The notes beneath the pieces are model-generated. The model was not told where the DNA came from. It did not search any database and worked only from the letters and a program-made list of their open reading frames with translations. A stretch of 64,000 nucleotides of DNA from Rhinopithecus roxellana (Eukaryota > Chordata > Mammalia > Primates > Cercopithecidae). The position numbers and the translations under genes are program-made. The stretch covers positions 102,632,759-102,696,758 of the forward strand of contig NC_044559.1 of the NCBI RefSeq assembly GCF_007565055.1, given 5' to 3'. Below are positions 23,667 to 34,406 of the stretch, piece after piece; within the stretch, counting starts at the first letter, position 1, and every line of letters begins with the position of its first letter.

Positions 23667-23970
23667 GGCTGGTTGCAGTGGCTCACGCCTGTAATCCCAG
23701 CACTTTGGGAGGCTGAGGCAGGCGGATCACAAGGTCAGGAGTTTGAGACCAGCCTGTCTTAACATGGTGAAACCCCATCTCTACTACAAATACCAAAGTT
23801 AGCTGGGCATGGTGGCGCGTGCCTGTAATCCCAGCTAGTCGGGAGGCTGAGGCAGGAGAATTGCTTGAACCTGGGGAGGCGGAGATTGCAGTGAGCTGAG
23901 ATTGTGCCACTGCACTCTAGCCTCGATGACAGAGCAGAACTCTGTCTCAGAAAAAAAAAATAAAAAATAA
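23667..23970 (+). mobile_element. Alu
   Basis: Complete dimeric Alu on the plus strand with an A-rich tail (23951-23970). A 12-bp target-site duplication, AAAAGCACCACT, lies at 23655-23666 and 23971-23982. Confidence 0.96.
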
Positions 23971-24384
23971 AAAAGCACCACTACATTTTGATTCTGTTTT
24001 TATAATTAACTCTTCTCAATTGAGCAAAACAAAAATTGTAACTGCTATTTAGACATTGTAGAGGAATCCTTCTAGTCCAAATTTTAGTCTAAAATGTGGT
24101 TTCTGTGGGACTACAGGATTCCTAAAGAACCATTCCAAGCCTCACTGGCCACAATCCTAAAATAGAATTTATGTTAATTAGGGATCAATAATTACTGATA
24201 TATAATTATGCTAGAAATGGTTGATTCTCACACTCTATCTGACAGTGGTACTAATTGATTTATCGCAGAAATATAAAGAATCAATGATAGAGGAGATGTT
24301 TTAATCACGGCATCCAAATTATCTCTTTTCTGATACTAAAAGTCACCCTCTATTTATCTCTAGAAGGGTATAATGGTAAAAACT

Positions 24385-24600
24385 TAGGTTCAAATGTTGC
24401 TCCTTCTGCCTATTTGCTGTGTGTCCTAGATGACTTAACTAACCTTTCTGAGCTGGATTACTACTATTCCTTAAAATGAAGATAAAAGTATTCATTACAC
24501 AGGGATGTTGTGAAGATAAAATGAGATAAACTGTGAGCCCATTATGTGGTCTGGCATAAAGAAAATGGTCAAAAATATTTGTTCCCCTTAAAGCCTTTTG
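24385..24600 (+). mobile_element. MIR SINE
   Basis: Order of CTATTTGCTGTGTGTCCTAG, CTTAACTAACCTTTCTGAGC, TTAAAATGAAGATAAAAGTA and GTTGTGAAGATAAAATGAG is that of a plus-strand MIR. The 400 bp before it (23983-24384) hold nothing that I recognise. Confidence 0.7.
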
Positions 24601-25782
24601 GAAAGCTTATTTAATGTAAAGGTATAAAAAGGCAAAATAAATTAACACTGGTCTAAATATAAAAACGTGTAATTTAAACATTGAATAAGCAGCAATTAAA
24701 GCACATGTTCACTTGCCACTTTGTCCAGAGCTGGTTTGGAATCATCCCATTCTCTCCACGTAATGAGCAATGCAGCTTGACCACCTGGAAAGCAATTCGG
24801 CACTGGGTCCTGTCTCTCTAAATCTCGGAAGAGCTTTCACCTGTTTTCATCCCAAGCCTTGTCTTTCTTTCTGAGCAAGTACTGAGAGTGTATTGTTCAG
24901 CTGCCCCTATTCAAGTGCTGCCAGGAATGAGATCGTGGAGGTGCCCTCTGTTGTGAGGTCTTGAAGTAGAACTTGAATGGAGAGAATGTGCTTTCAAAAT
25001 AATTTAGTTTGAATGCATTTTCACTTTGGTGGGGAGAGGAGGCACAGATGGCTGAATCAGGACATGTGCCAGTTCTTTCCTCACACCAGGCATCCAGTGA
25101 ATGCAGGCTGTGGGAAAATGAGCTTTAGGGGAAGGACGAAGGCTAAAAGAACCCAGAAAGTGCTTGCAGGATGTGTTCCCTGGTCCACCATTAAAAACAG
25201 CTGTTTAGGGGAGTGAAGGGGCTTTGCTAAGAGATTAGGCTGGCTTCAGAAATATTTGCTGCATTGCAGACCCCGAATAATAGAGATAATTGATCTCTAT
25301 TAGTGCCTTCAGGAACTGTTCTATTGGAGAAAGTGGCTTGGATAGGAACAACAAGTGGCTGGGAGACCAGATCCCTTCCCCCAGCAGGAAGCTTGCCAGG
25401 ATGTAGGTTTCCCAGGCTCACCTGCTATCCTCCTCCAGCTCTGCCAAGCCGTTTCTGGCTGGATGCCACTCCCTGAAGCTGTCAGGAAAGTTGTTTCACA
25501 TTTCCTGATCCTCTGATTTGCGGATCCCAAAGCAGCAGCTTCTTTGCTTCCAACTGCTTCATTTACTCATTCCCCAACACTGCTGCACTCCAACTGACTT
25601 ACTGAAGTTCTTTCAGGTTCCAGGGAGCAGACAGGCTCGGGTTGTCTAAGGTTATGGGAGTTATTGTGGGGATACATGAGCGGGAGAAAAGACAGAAAGC
25701 CTTTCAGTAGCCAAATAGTCAGCCTCAAGGAACAGAGCAGATGTTTCTCACTCAACAGTAGCGCTCCGTGTCTGGGTTATTT
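24601..25782. other. Unique noncoding sequence
   Basis: About 1.2 kb, moderately GC-rich near 25000-25560. Short ORFs on both strands overlap each other and show no known motif. Confidence 0.4.
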
Positions 25783-26090
25783 TGCTAGGGCTGTTTTAAC
25801 CATGTATCATAAACTGGGGATGTAACAGACATTTATTGTCTCTCAGTTCTGCAGGCTAGAAGTCTGAGATCAAAGTGTCAATGGGGTTGCTTCCTTCTGA
25901 GGATTGTGAAAGAGAGAATTTGCTCTGTGCTCCTCCACTAGCTTCTGGTAGTTTGCTGGCAATTTGGGGGCTTCCTTGGCTTATAGGTGCATCACCCCAA
26001 TCTTTGCCTTTATCTTAATGGGATGTTCTTCCTGTGAGCGCTGTCTCCAAATTTCCCCCTTTGATAAGGATGCCAGTCACAATGACTGTT
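25783..26090 (-). mobile_element. MLT1-like MaLR LTR, reversed
   Basis: GCTAGGGCTGTTTTAACC, TCAGTTCTGCAGGCTAGAAG, TCCTTGGCTTATAGGTGCAT and ATCACCCCAATCTTTGCC follow the reversed MLT1 consensus. Incomplete at its right end. Confidence 0.7.
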
Positions 26091-26094
26091 GGAC

Positions 26095-26220
26095 ACTGTT
26101 ATGGGTTGTATTTTGCCACCTAAAAATCCATATGTTGAAGTCCTAAACCCCACTACTTTGCAGTGTGGCCTTATTTGACTGTAGGATCTTCACAAAGGTA
26201 ACCAAGTTTAAATTCACTTT
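26095..26220 (+). mobile_element. MLT1-like MaLR LTR fragment
   Basis: CACTGTTATGGGTTGTATTT, ATATGTTGAAGTCCTAAACC and AAGGTAACCAAGTTTAA are the start of a plus-orientation MLT1-like LTR. It abuts the reversed copy at 25783-26090, giving two LTR pieces in opposite orientation. Confidence 0.65.
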
Positions 26221-28223
26221 TATTCCTGTCTTCAAGACTCAGTCATAGCCCTGAATAAGGGTATCCTTCCTCAGTCTCTCTAGGGATTATAGCTTTCCTG
26301 CTACTGAGTGTCTTCTGTTTCCACTCTTCTCTGTGACTTGTGGTTTCTGCTGTTTTATGACCTCCTTATGTTGAGTTTTCTCTCTGTGACTTTGGCTTCC
26401 ATATCATTCTCTTGATTTCTGACTCTTGGAAGTATTGAAGCTCCTTGAGAATGTCATTGGTTTAGTCACTTCCTGTCCAGCACAGAGCCTCCCACCCGGC
26501 AAGGCTGTCCTGTCAGGCTACTCCTGAGGCCTGCTGGTTTTTGGCAGGTGTCTTGGCTCAGGCACCAACCTCTTGACCAATCAGCCTTGGCCATGATAGT
26601 GGGTCTCACAGAACACAGCATGGTGACCTTGGCAGAAATCATTTCCCATGGCTGCTTTTCTCAGAAGGAGGCTATAGACATGTGGACGTGCTCAGCTTTC
26701 AAAGTGGCTGTGTGACTGGCACTGGGCAAAGCCCTGGAGTTCGGTGGAAAAGCTGTAGTGCCTTCCGTGTACAAATTTTGCTTAGATGTGTTCGATGCTT
26801 GGCCCATGTAATGAGATCTGGCCTGGGCAGATCTCATTTCATGATTCTCCTCACTTTGAGAAACTCCTCACAGAGTTATCACGATTTTTTGAGTCTACTG
26901 GTATATTTAAAAATTTTAAAATGAGTAAGGCGGCTTACAGTTATGGCAATATAAATGTTTACATATAATTGCTTTTAACTCCTTTGGCTATTCATAAGAG
27001 AATTACAGTGTTTATAAAACTATTACTCATATGAACTTCAGTAAGAGGACACAAGCTTACAGGGTTGTAGGATGACTATCTTTACTCTGTCTGCCAGAGT
27101 ATATTGTGGCCATATGTGTGTAAGTTTATTTGGGGATACCATCAAATGGCTTAAGTTCAGGACCTTTGTGAATGTGACTCCAAACCAAATGGTACTCCTA
27201 TCTACTCCAGATTTGCTCTTCTTTCATTCCTTGAAAGGATTTGAGGCTGGAGGTACAGGCTCTTCAAGGATTTCATTAAACTTACGTGATTCTGTATAGG
27301 TTCCCATTTCAAAACCCAGTTAAATTACATAAGTTAGGTATGTTCCTTTAAAAACTCCCTTTGACTTGATACGGATGATTAAGCAAATTCCGTGCCTAAC
27401 ACTGTGCTAGGGCTCCCCAGAGAACATGAAACTAATCAAGGTGTAGGCCGCTGCTTCTACCAAGTTCCCAGTTGGTACAACTCATTGGTCATAATCACCT
27501 TGTGTTGTATGAGCTTTTTTTTTCTTTCTTCAGCTGTGGGTTGTAGACATTTGAGTGGTACTGCTCACAGCCCTGCACCTTGTTGGGCCTCCTCCATGTG
27601 TACTGATTCTAGAATTCCTCCTCTACTTGCGGCTTTTATGGTTTCCACATGCCTTTCAATAATGCCGGCTGTTTCCGCTCCTGCTGCTCTGCTGGCGTTG
27701 CCTAAGGTGCATGTGGCCTCCACTAAGCGTGAAGGCTTTTAAAGAAACTTTTACTTCCATAATGTACTTTTTAGTGTTTTCAATTTCACAGCCCCATTGC
27801 TGTTTGGGAAGCAAATGATTTATGAGGAGTTTCCAGAGAATTGATTTCTTGAGATCTGGGTGATCCTTGGCAATGGGATAGGGTTTTTCTGCCTAGTTAC
27901 TACAGAGTAAAAACAGAAGAAAACAAATTGAAATCCTGACTTGAGAGAAGTTTTATTTATGTGGCTTTGACTGATCAAATAAAATCAGTGAAATTTAGTT
28001 ATTTTATTTTTGGAACCTTGGAATTCACCCAGATACTCCTGATTGAAGAAAAGGATGTTTTTTGTTTGTTTTTGGAACCGTCACTTTTATATATCAGAGA
28101 AAATTGGAAGCTGAAAAGCTTTACCTTTCCTTTGTCATCTTTGTGTTATTTAAAGGACTGGATTTTTTTCGTATTTTTTAAAAAATGGGTTATTTCCGCA
28201 AATTTTATAAATTTAAGATGGGC
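26221..28223. other. Unique noncoding sequence
   Basis: About 2 kb. Three ORFs above 75 codons at 27072-27299, 27392-27742 and 27961-28314 have no family resemblance; the last runs into the L1 3' UTR, which argues against it being a gene. Confidence 0.45.
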
Positions 28224-28396
28224 AATTTATTTTTTTAAGTTTATGATTGACATAACTGTACATATTTATGGGGTACAGCATGATGTTTCAATAGATGTAT
28301 ATACTGTGAACTGATTAAATCAGAGTAATTAGCATATCCATCACCTCAAACATTATGTCTTGGAGATCAGAACACTCATAAATCCCTCTTCTAGCT

Positions 28397-28676
28397 TTTT
28401 TTTTTTTTTTTTTTTTTTTTGAGACAAAGTCTCACTCTGTCACCCAGGCTGGAGTGCAGTGGGGCAATCTTGGCTCACTGCAACCTCCACCTTCAGGGTT
28501 CAAGAGATTCTCATGCCTCAGCCTCCAGAGTAGCTAGCATTACAGGTGCCGCCACCATGCTGGACTAATTTTTGTATTTTTAATAGAGACGGGGTTTCAC
28601 CATGTTGGCCAGGCTGGTCTCAAACTCCTAACCTCAGGTGATCCACCTGCCTTGGCCTCCCAAAGTGGGGTTATAG
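28397..28676 (-). mobile_element. Alu, reversed, slightly 5' truncated
   Basis: Long T-tail (28397-28420), then reversed Alu ending at CCCAAAGTGGGG, so the first 20-30 bp of the Alu are missing or altered. Target-site duplication CTTCTAGCT at 28388-28396 and 28677-28685. It splits the L1 3' UTR. Confidence 0.92.
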
Positions 28677-29402
28677 CTTCTAGCTATTTTAAAATATACA
28701 ATATGCCATTGTTTAGTCATCCTGCTTTGCAACAGACCACCAGAACGCATTCCTCCTATCTCACTACAGTCTCTCATCATCTCCTCACTCACCACTCCCC
28801 ATCCTTTGGTAACCACTATTCTACTCTCTACTTCTATGAGAACAATGTTTTAGATTCCACATATGAGTGAGATCATGAGATATTTGTCTTTCTGTGGCTA
28901 GTTATTTCACTTAACGTAATGTCTCCCAGGTTCATCCATGTTGCCACAAATGCCAGGATTTTATTCTTTTTTATGGCTGAATGGTATTTCATTGTGTATA
29001 TACAGGCTATATTTTCTTTATCAATTGAAGTATTGATAGATATTTAAGTTGATTCCATATTTTGGCTATTGTGAATAGTGCTGCAATGAACATGGGAGTG
29101 CACATATCTCGTCTACATACTGATTTCATTTCCTTTGGATATATACCCAGCAGTGGGATTGCTGGATCATATGGTAGTTCTATTTTTAACTTTTTGAGGA
29201 ACCATCATACTGGTTTCTGTAATGGCTGTGCAAATTTGCATTTTCACTAGCAGTGTGTAAGAGTTCCCGTTTCTCCACATCTTTGTCAACACTTATCTTT
29301 TGATTTTTTGACAGTAGCCACTCTGACTGGAGTGAGTTGATGTCTCACTGAAGTTTTGATTTGCATTTCCCTGATGAGTGATGTTGGGCACCTGTTCATA
29401 TA

Positions 29403-30930
29403 GCACCTGGTGCCTTATTCTGTCCGTTTGGTGAGGTTGTGGTTCCCTGAATGTTATTATTGACGCTTGTGGGCATGTGATAAGTCTGTGTATCGAAAGA
29501 CTAGGTATTTATTCCAGTCTGCAAAAACTGAGTTTGTCCCCATCCTTCCAGAACCTCTAAGCCTTCTGTTACCGTCTCTGAGCCTTGAAGAGGCGCTGAG
29601 CCTTCCAGAACCTCTAAGCCTTTTGTTACCGTCTCTGAGCCTCTGTCACTGCCGCTGTTGTAGCACTAGATGGCACCATAAGCCCACGTTTGCCACAAGT
29701 CCCTGGTTTGTGTGTTGCCACATTTTCAGCACTAGAGGGCGCTCTGAGCCCAGGTGTGCCTGTGACCCTGTTTCTGAGAGACCTAAAAAGCTTCGGGGAG
29801 TTTCCGCCTTGGGCTGGGGCGTGTCCAGATGCTCCATTCCGGCGCTGGAGGGTTCTGGCTAGTTTTGGGCCTCACTGTGGTGGGCCCAGCACTGGGATCC
29901 AAGGTAACTTCTTGAGTCTACTTCTCTCTCCTTTCCCCAAGCAGACGCTGCCTCTCTTTGTGCCCGGCGGCCTGGGGTTGGGGGAGGGATGGGACGGCAG
30001 CGCCGCGGCCACCACGGCTGACCGACGCTGGGTCACACCCGGAGTCCGCAGCCTCCGAAGCCAGCCCAGCACAGGGCTACTCCTGAGGCCCACGCGGCTG
30101 TGGCCTGCCTGCCACCGAGGCAGCTGGCGCCCAGGCGGCCCAGAGCACGAGGCCGCCACACCGGGCGCGGGTCCCCCAAGTGACTCCGTCCACAGGCTCT
30201 GGCCTGGCCTGGGGTTATCTGGTTCTGCCACACAGAGGAAACCAGCCAATGTCGGGTTTCACGGTGGCTCGTCGGGGCCAGTGTTGAGTTCCAAGACGAA
30301 GTCCTGCACTGAGCGCTTTCCCCTTCAGCGGACGGAGTCGCTCTTTGCACTGTGCTGCCCAGGTTTGGGGGCGGGATGGTGGACGCAGCACCGTGGCCAC
30401 CAAGGCTGACGTTAAGCTGGATCGCACCCACAGTGCTTGGCTTGGACCGGCACATCCCCAGCCTGCCTGCCTCTGTTTCCCTTGTGGCCGAAGTCCCTAG
30501 AGACGCCCTCAGTGGTGCAGGCCGACCATGAGCCCTTCCTACCAGGACCGAGGCCTGGCACCCGGGAGGGTCCAGACGCTCCATCTGCGGGCCCTGGCCT
30601 GGGATGGGGACCTGGGATTCTGCCCGGTACCATGCTCCACGTCAAACTCCTGCATTCCCTCCACTCTCCCTCCTTGAAGCAAGCAATGCCTCTGTCCAAG
30701 CTTCCAGGCTTGGAATTAGGGAAGGGTGAAGCAGGCAGTGAGACTCTGTCCTTCCTACCCTCTTCAATGTGTCTTTTCTTATTACTGTGCTAAAACCAGG
30801 CACTGATATCTCTGACCTGGTTTCCTTAGCTCTTGTGAAGGTACCTTCCGGCATGGGTACGTGTTCAAGAGGATGTTTCTGTGGGGAGTGATCACTGGAG
30901 CATTCTTTTTGGCCATCTTGCTCCACCCCC
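29403..30930 (-). promoter_or_regulatory. L1 5' UTR with internal repeats
   Basis: The most CpG-rich stretch of the window. It holds three diverged direct repeats starting near 29823, 30189 and 30570: GTCCAGATGCTCC, GTCCACAGGCTC and GTCCAGACGCTCC. Within each is a landmark, at about 29936 (CCCAAGCAGACGC), 30321 (CCTTCAGCGGACGG) and 30670 (CCTTGAAGCAAGC). Smaller tandem duplications lie at 29548-29643 (CTTCCAGAACCTCTAAGCCT twice) and 29663-29760. A YY1-type core (GGCCATCTTG) sits at 30911-30920, as in L1 promoters. The overlapping ORFs of 239 codons (plus) and 183 codons (minus) are explained by base composition. Confidence 0.6.
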
Positions 30931-32109
30931 AATTTTTCAGACTCCTGGACTCTTACAGTCAAAATGAAGCTTCAAAACCACTTTCTTTGGTTTCTAGCTT
31001 TTTCCTTGTGAGAGATACCCGTTGCTACCCAGAACTCTATGATTGGAAAGCTTTAAATCTATCAAAAAAATCATTGGATGAATTAACCAAATGCATGCAG
31101 AGTTGCTGATCTAACTTGTTACCAAAAAGAATAGCTTAACACAGAGAAACTTTTTCTAGTGGGCTTTTAAGGGTTGATGACAAATAAATTAAAAATTAAA
31201 AAAAAATGACAAAATAAATTAAAAATTAAAATTTGATGACAAATAAATTAAGGGTTGATGACAAATAAATTAAATTATTAAATTATTTAATGAATTACTT
31301 TCAAAATGCAGAAAATATCAACGACCCCTATACCTCCAGCATCTCCGGTTTTATGAACCACTGATAGAGTTTGTTCAACCATTATAGGGGATAAAAATTG
31401 AGGTCTCAGAAATACTAAATAATGTTAGCAAATGTCACGTAGCGATTTTCTTTTCAAAATCAATTGGAGTGATGTCATTAATATGCAGTAATTATAGCTC
31501 TTGTAGCCTTTCAGTTGGGGTGTAGCCCAGAGTTTGCATGATTTATATTGAACTGTCAAAAAAAGTAAGCCCGAGTCTTTCAGTCTCTCTCTCTCCCTCA
31601 CCACACCCTCCCACCCTTTTTTCACCTCTTATCTCTTATATTCTATCATTTTAGTGCCATTATATGTATTTATGTTTTAAGTTCATATTGACATCCTCCC
31701 AGTGACAGTAGTACAGGAAATGATGCAGGCGCAAGGTGCTTACAGTCTGGAGGAAAGGGTGTGAAGCAAGAATGAGAAAGCCTGAAGGAACCATGCAGAC
31801 ATACTGTGAGTCTTTCTCTGGGGCTGTGTGGCCTAATGTCTCTGCGTTTCTTGGGCTCCTGCTTCATCCCTTTCTTCCTGCAGACTCTCTCCACTTGCTC
31901 TCAGTGCAGTGAAAAAGGTGGCTGTCCTTCAGGTCAGGTGCTCTACACAGAATGATCAGAGCTTTGGTATCAACTCCTTATTCATAAGAGAGAAAATCTG
32001 ATTTGCTTTCTTGGGATAGGTGGCTGGGGGTGTTCCTGGGAAAATCTCAGAGGAGGGGAATTGTGGATCCTTCTCTCCCTTCCAAGGCATCTGTGTCATG
32101 GGTTTAGTG
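30931..32109. other. Noncoding sequence with an AT-rich tandem patch
   Basis: No gene. At about 31168-31300, imperfect copies of TTGATGACAAATAAATTAA form a small tandem array. A CT-rich run lies at about 31577-31615. Confidence 0.55.
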
Positions 32110-32232
32110 CTCTACAGTTCACAGAGTGCTTTCCCAAACATTAATTACTCCCGTTTTCACTGCAAACTTGAGAGTGGATGTTACTAGTGCATTCCTTGTA
32201 CACAGGAGGAAACTGAGGGTTACAGGGATTAG
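32110..32232 (-). mobile_element. MIR SINE fragment, reversed
   Basis: ACAGGAGGAAACTGAGGGTT followed by ACAGGGATTAGAGAG is the reversed MIR core. Confidence 0.65.
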
Positions 32233-32597
32233 AGAGTGTACTAGTTTTTTAGGCTGCAGTAACAAAGTGTCATAAACAGAGTGGCTTAAAACAAAAGAAA
32301 TTTATTGTCTGTCAGTTCCAGAAGTCCTAAATCAAAGTATCAATAGAGTAGGTTCCTTTTAAGGTCTCTGAGGGCAAATCTGTTCCAGGCTCCTCTCCTG
32401 GCTTCTGGTAGTGGCTGGTCATCCTTGGCATTCCCTGGCTTGTAGCTGCGTCACCCCAATCTTGCCTCTGTCTTTTTTTTTTTTTTTTTTTTATTATACT
32501 TTAAGTTCTAGGGTACATGTGCATAACGTGCAGGTTTGTTACATATGTATACTTATGCCATGTTGGTGTGCTGCACCCATCAACTCGTCAGCACCCA

Positions 32598-33484
32598 TCA
32601 ATTCATCATTTATATCATGTATAACTCCCCAATGCAATCCCTCCCTCCTCCCCCCTCCCCCCTCCCCATGATAGGCCCCAGTGCGTGATGTTCCCCTTCC
32701 CGAGTCCAAGTGATCTCATTATTCAGTTCCCACCTATGAGTGAGAACATGCAGTGTTTGGTTTTCTGTTCGTGTGATAGTTTGCTAAGAATGATGGTTTC
32801 CAGCTGCATCCATGTCCCTACAAAGGATGCAAACTCATCCTTTTTTATGGCTGCAGAGTATTCCATGGTGTATATGTGCCACATTTTCTTAATCCAGTCT
32901 GTCACAGATGGACATTTGGGTTGATTCCAAGTCTTTGCTATTGTGAATAGTGCCGCAATAAACATACGTGTGCATGTGTCTTGGTAGTAGAATAATTTAT
33001 AATCCTTTGGGTATATACCCAGTAGTGGGATGGCTGGGTCATATGGTACATCTAGTTCTAGATCCTTGAGGAATTGCCATACTGTTTTCCATAATGGTTG
33101 AACTAGTTTACAATCCCACCAACAGTGTAAAAGTGTTCCTATTTCTCCACATCCTCTCCAACACCTGTTGTTTCCTGACTTCTTAATGATTGCCATTCTA
33201 ACTGGTGTGAGATGGTATCTCATTGTGGTTTTGATTTGCATTTCTCTGATGGCGAGTGATGATGAGCATTTTTTCATGTGTCTGTTGGCTGTATGAATAT
33301 CTTCTTTTGAGAAATGTCTGTTCATATCCTTTCCCCACTTTTTGATGGGGTTGTTTGTTTTTTTCTCGTATATTTGTTTGAGTTCTTTGTAGATTCTGGA
33401 TATTAGCCCTTTGTCAGATGAGTAGGTTGCAAAAATTTTCTCCCATTCTGTAGGTTGCCTGTTCACTCTGATGGTAGTTTCTTT
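32598..33484 (-). repeat. Direct repeat copy A of the L1 3' end
   Basis: Matches 33520-34406 with a constant offset of 922 and no indel that I could see; I count about ten mismatches by eye. It carries the last 247 codons of ORF2 in frame (33466-32723). Unlike copy B it is followed by the full 3' UTR terminus (32493-32597). Confidence 0.92.
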
Positions 33485-33519
33485 TTTTTTTTTATTTTTA
33501 TTTTATTTTATTTTTTTTA

Positions 33520-34406
33520 TCAATTCATCATTTATATCATGTATAACTCCCCAATGCAATCCCTCCCTCCTCCCCCCTCCCCCCTCCCCATGATAGGCCC
33601 CAGTGCGTGACGTTCCCCTTCCCGAGTCCAAGTGATCTCATTGTTCAGTTCCCACCTATGAGTGAGAACATGCGGTGTTTGGTTTTCTGTTCTTGTGATA
33701 GTTTGCTAAGAATGATTGTTTCCAGCTGCATCCATGTCCCTACAAAGGACGCAAACTCATCCTTTTTTATGGCTGCATAGTATTCCATGGTGTATATGTG
33801 CCACATTTTCTTAATCCAGTCTGTCACAGATGGACATTTGGGTTGATTCCAAGTCTTTGCTATTGTGAATAGTGCCGCAATAAACATACGTGTGCATGTG
33901 TCTTTGTAGTAGAATAATTTATAATCCTTTGGGTATATACCCAGTAGTGGGATGGCTGGGTCATATGGTACATCTAGTTCTAGATCCTTGAGGAATTGCC
34001 ATACTGTTTTCCATAATGGTTGAACTAGTTTACAATCCCACCAACAGTGTAAAAGTGTTCCTATTTCTCCACATCCTCTCCAACACCTGTTGTTTCCTGA
34101 CTTCTTAATGATTGCCATTCTAACTGGTGTGAGATGGTATCTCATTGTGGTTTTGATTTGCATTTCTCTGATGGCCAGTGACGATGAGCATTTTTTCATG
34201 TGTCTGTTGGCTGTATGAATATCTTCTTTTGAGAAATGTCTGTTCATATCCTTTCCCCACTTTTTGATGGGGTTGTTTGTTTTTTTCTCGTATATTTGTT
34301 TGAGTTCTTTGTAGATTCTGGATATTAGCCCTTTGTCAGATGAGTAGGTTGCAAAAATTTTCTCCCATTCTGTAGGTTGCCTGTTCACTCTGATGGTAGT
34401 TTCTTT
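33520..34406 (-). repeat. Direct repeat copy B of the L1 3' end
   Basis: The ORF2 end that belongs to the long reading frame. Its 3' UTR stops at TCAATTCATCATTTATATC and goes straight into the A-rich stretch (33482-33519 as T), so about 100 bp of the usual L1 3' end is missing on this side. Confidence 0.92.

Larger units (their letters stand above)
28224..30930 (-). mobile_element. Old L1 with 5' UTR, internally deleted
   Basis: The left part (28224-29402) is a reversed L1 3' UTR and ORF2 end: ACATATTTATGGGGTACAGC near 28260 and TTGGCTATTGTGAATAGTGC near 29061. The right part (29403-30930) is GC- and CpG-rich and ends with GGCCATCTTGCTCC, the complement of an L1 5' terminus; the preceding text (AGTGATCACTGGAGCATTCT) fits the L1PB/L1MA-type 5' UTR that I know. 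Next to the junction, CACCAAACGGACAGAATAAG on the minus strand resembles the early ORF1 region of such elements. Most of ORF1 and ORF2, several kilobases, is thus missing between about 29402 and 29403. Flanking T/A-rich text prevents a firm target-site duplication. Later hit by an Alu at 28397. Confidence 0.75.

Noticed and set aside
27961..28314. 117-codon AT-rich ORF
   Set aside because: It runs into the L1 3' UTR and is low in complexity, with many Phe and Leu codons from T-runs.
29402..29403. L1 splicing as the cause of the internal deletion
   Set aside because: The 5' side does not offer a GT donor in the expected continuation, while a short shared CAGG at the join fits a deletion better.
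29690..30409. 239-codon plus-strand ORF in CpG-rich DNA, with a 183-codon ORF on the other strand
   Set aside because: Both lie in the L1 5' UTR-like block with internal repeats. High GC makes stops rare, the two overlap on opposite strands, and no domain or splice context is seen.
29800..30650. CpG-island-like stretch as a gene promoter
   Set aside because: The CpG content is explained by the L1 5' UTR; no downstream exon-like sequence is present.
32723..33466. 247-codon ORF as an independent gene
   Set aside because: It is the duplicated C-terminal part of L1 ORF2.
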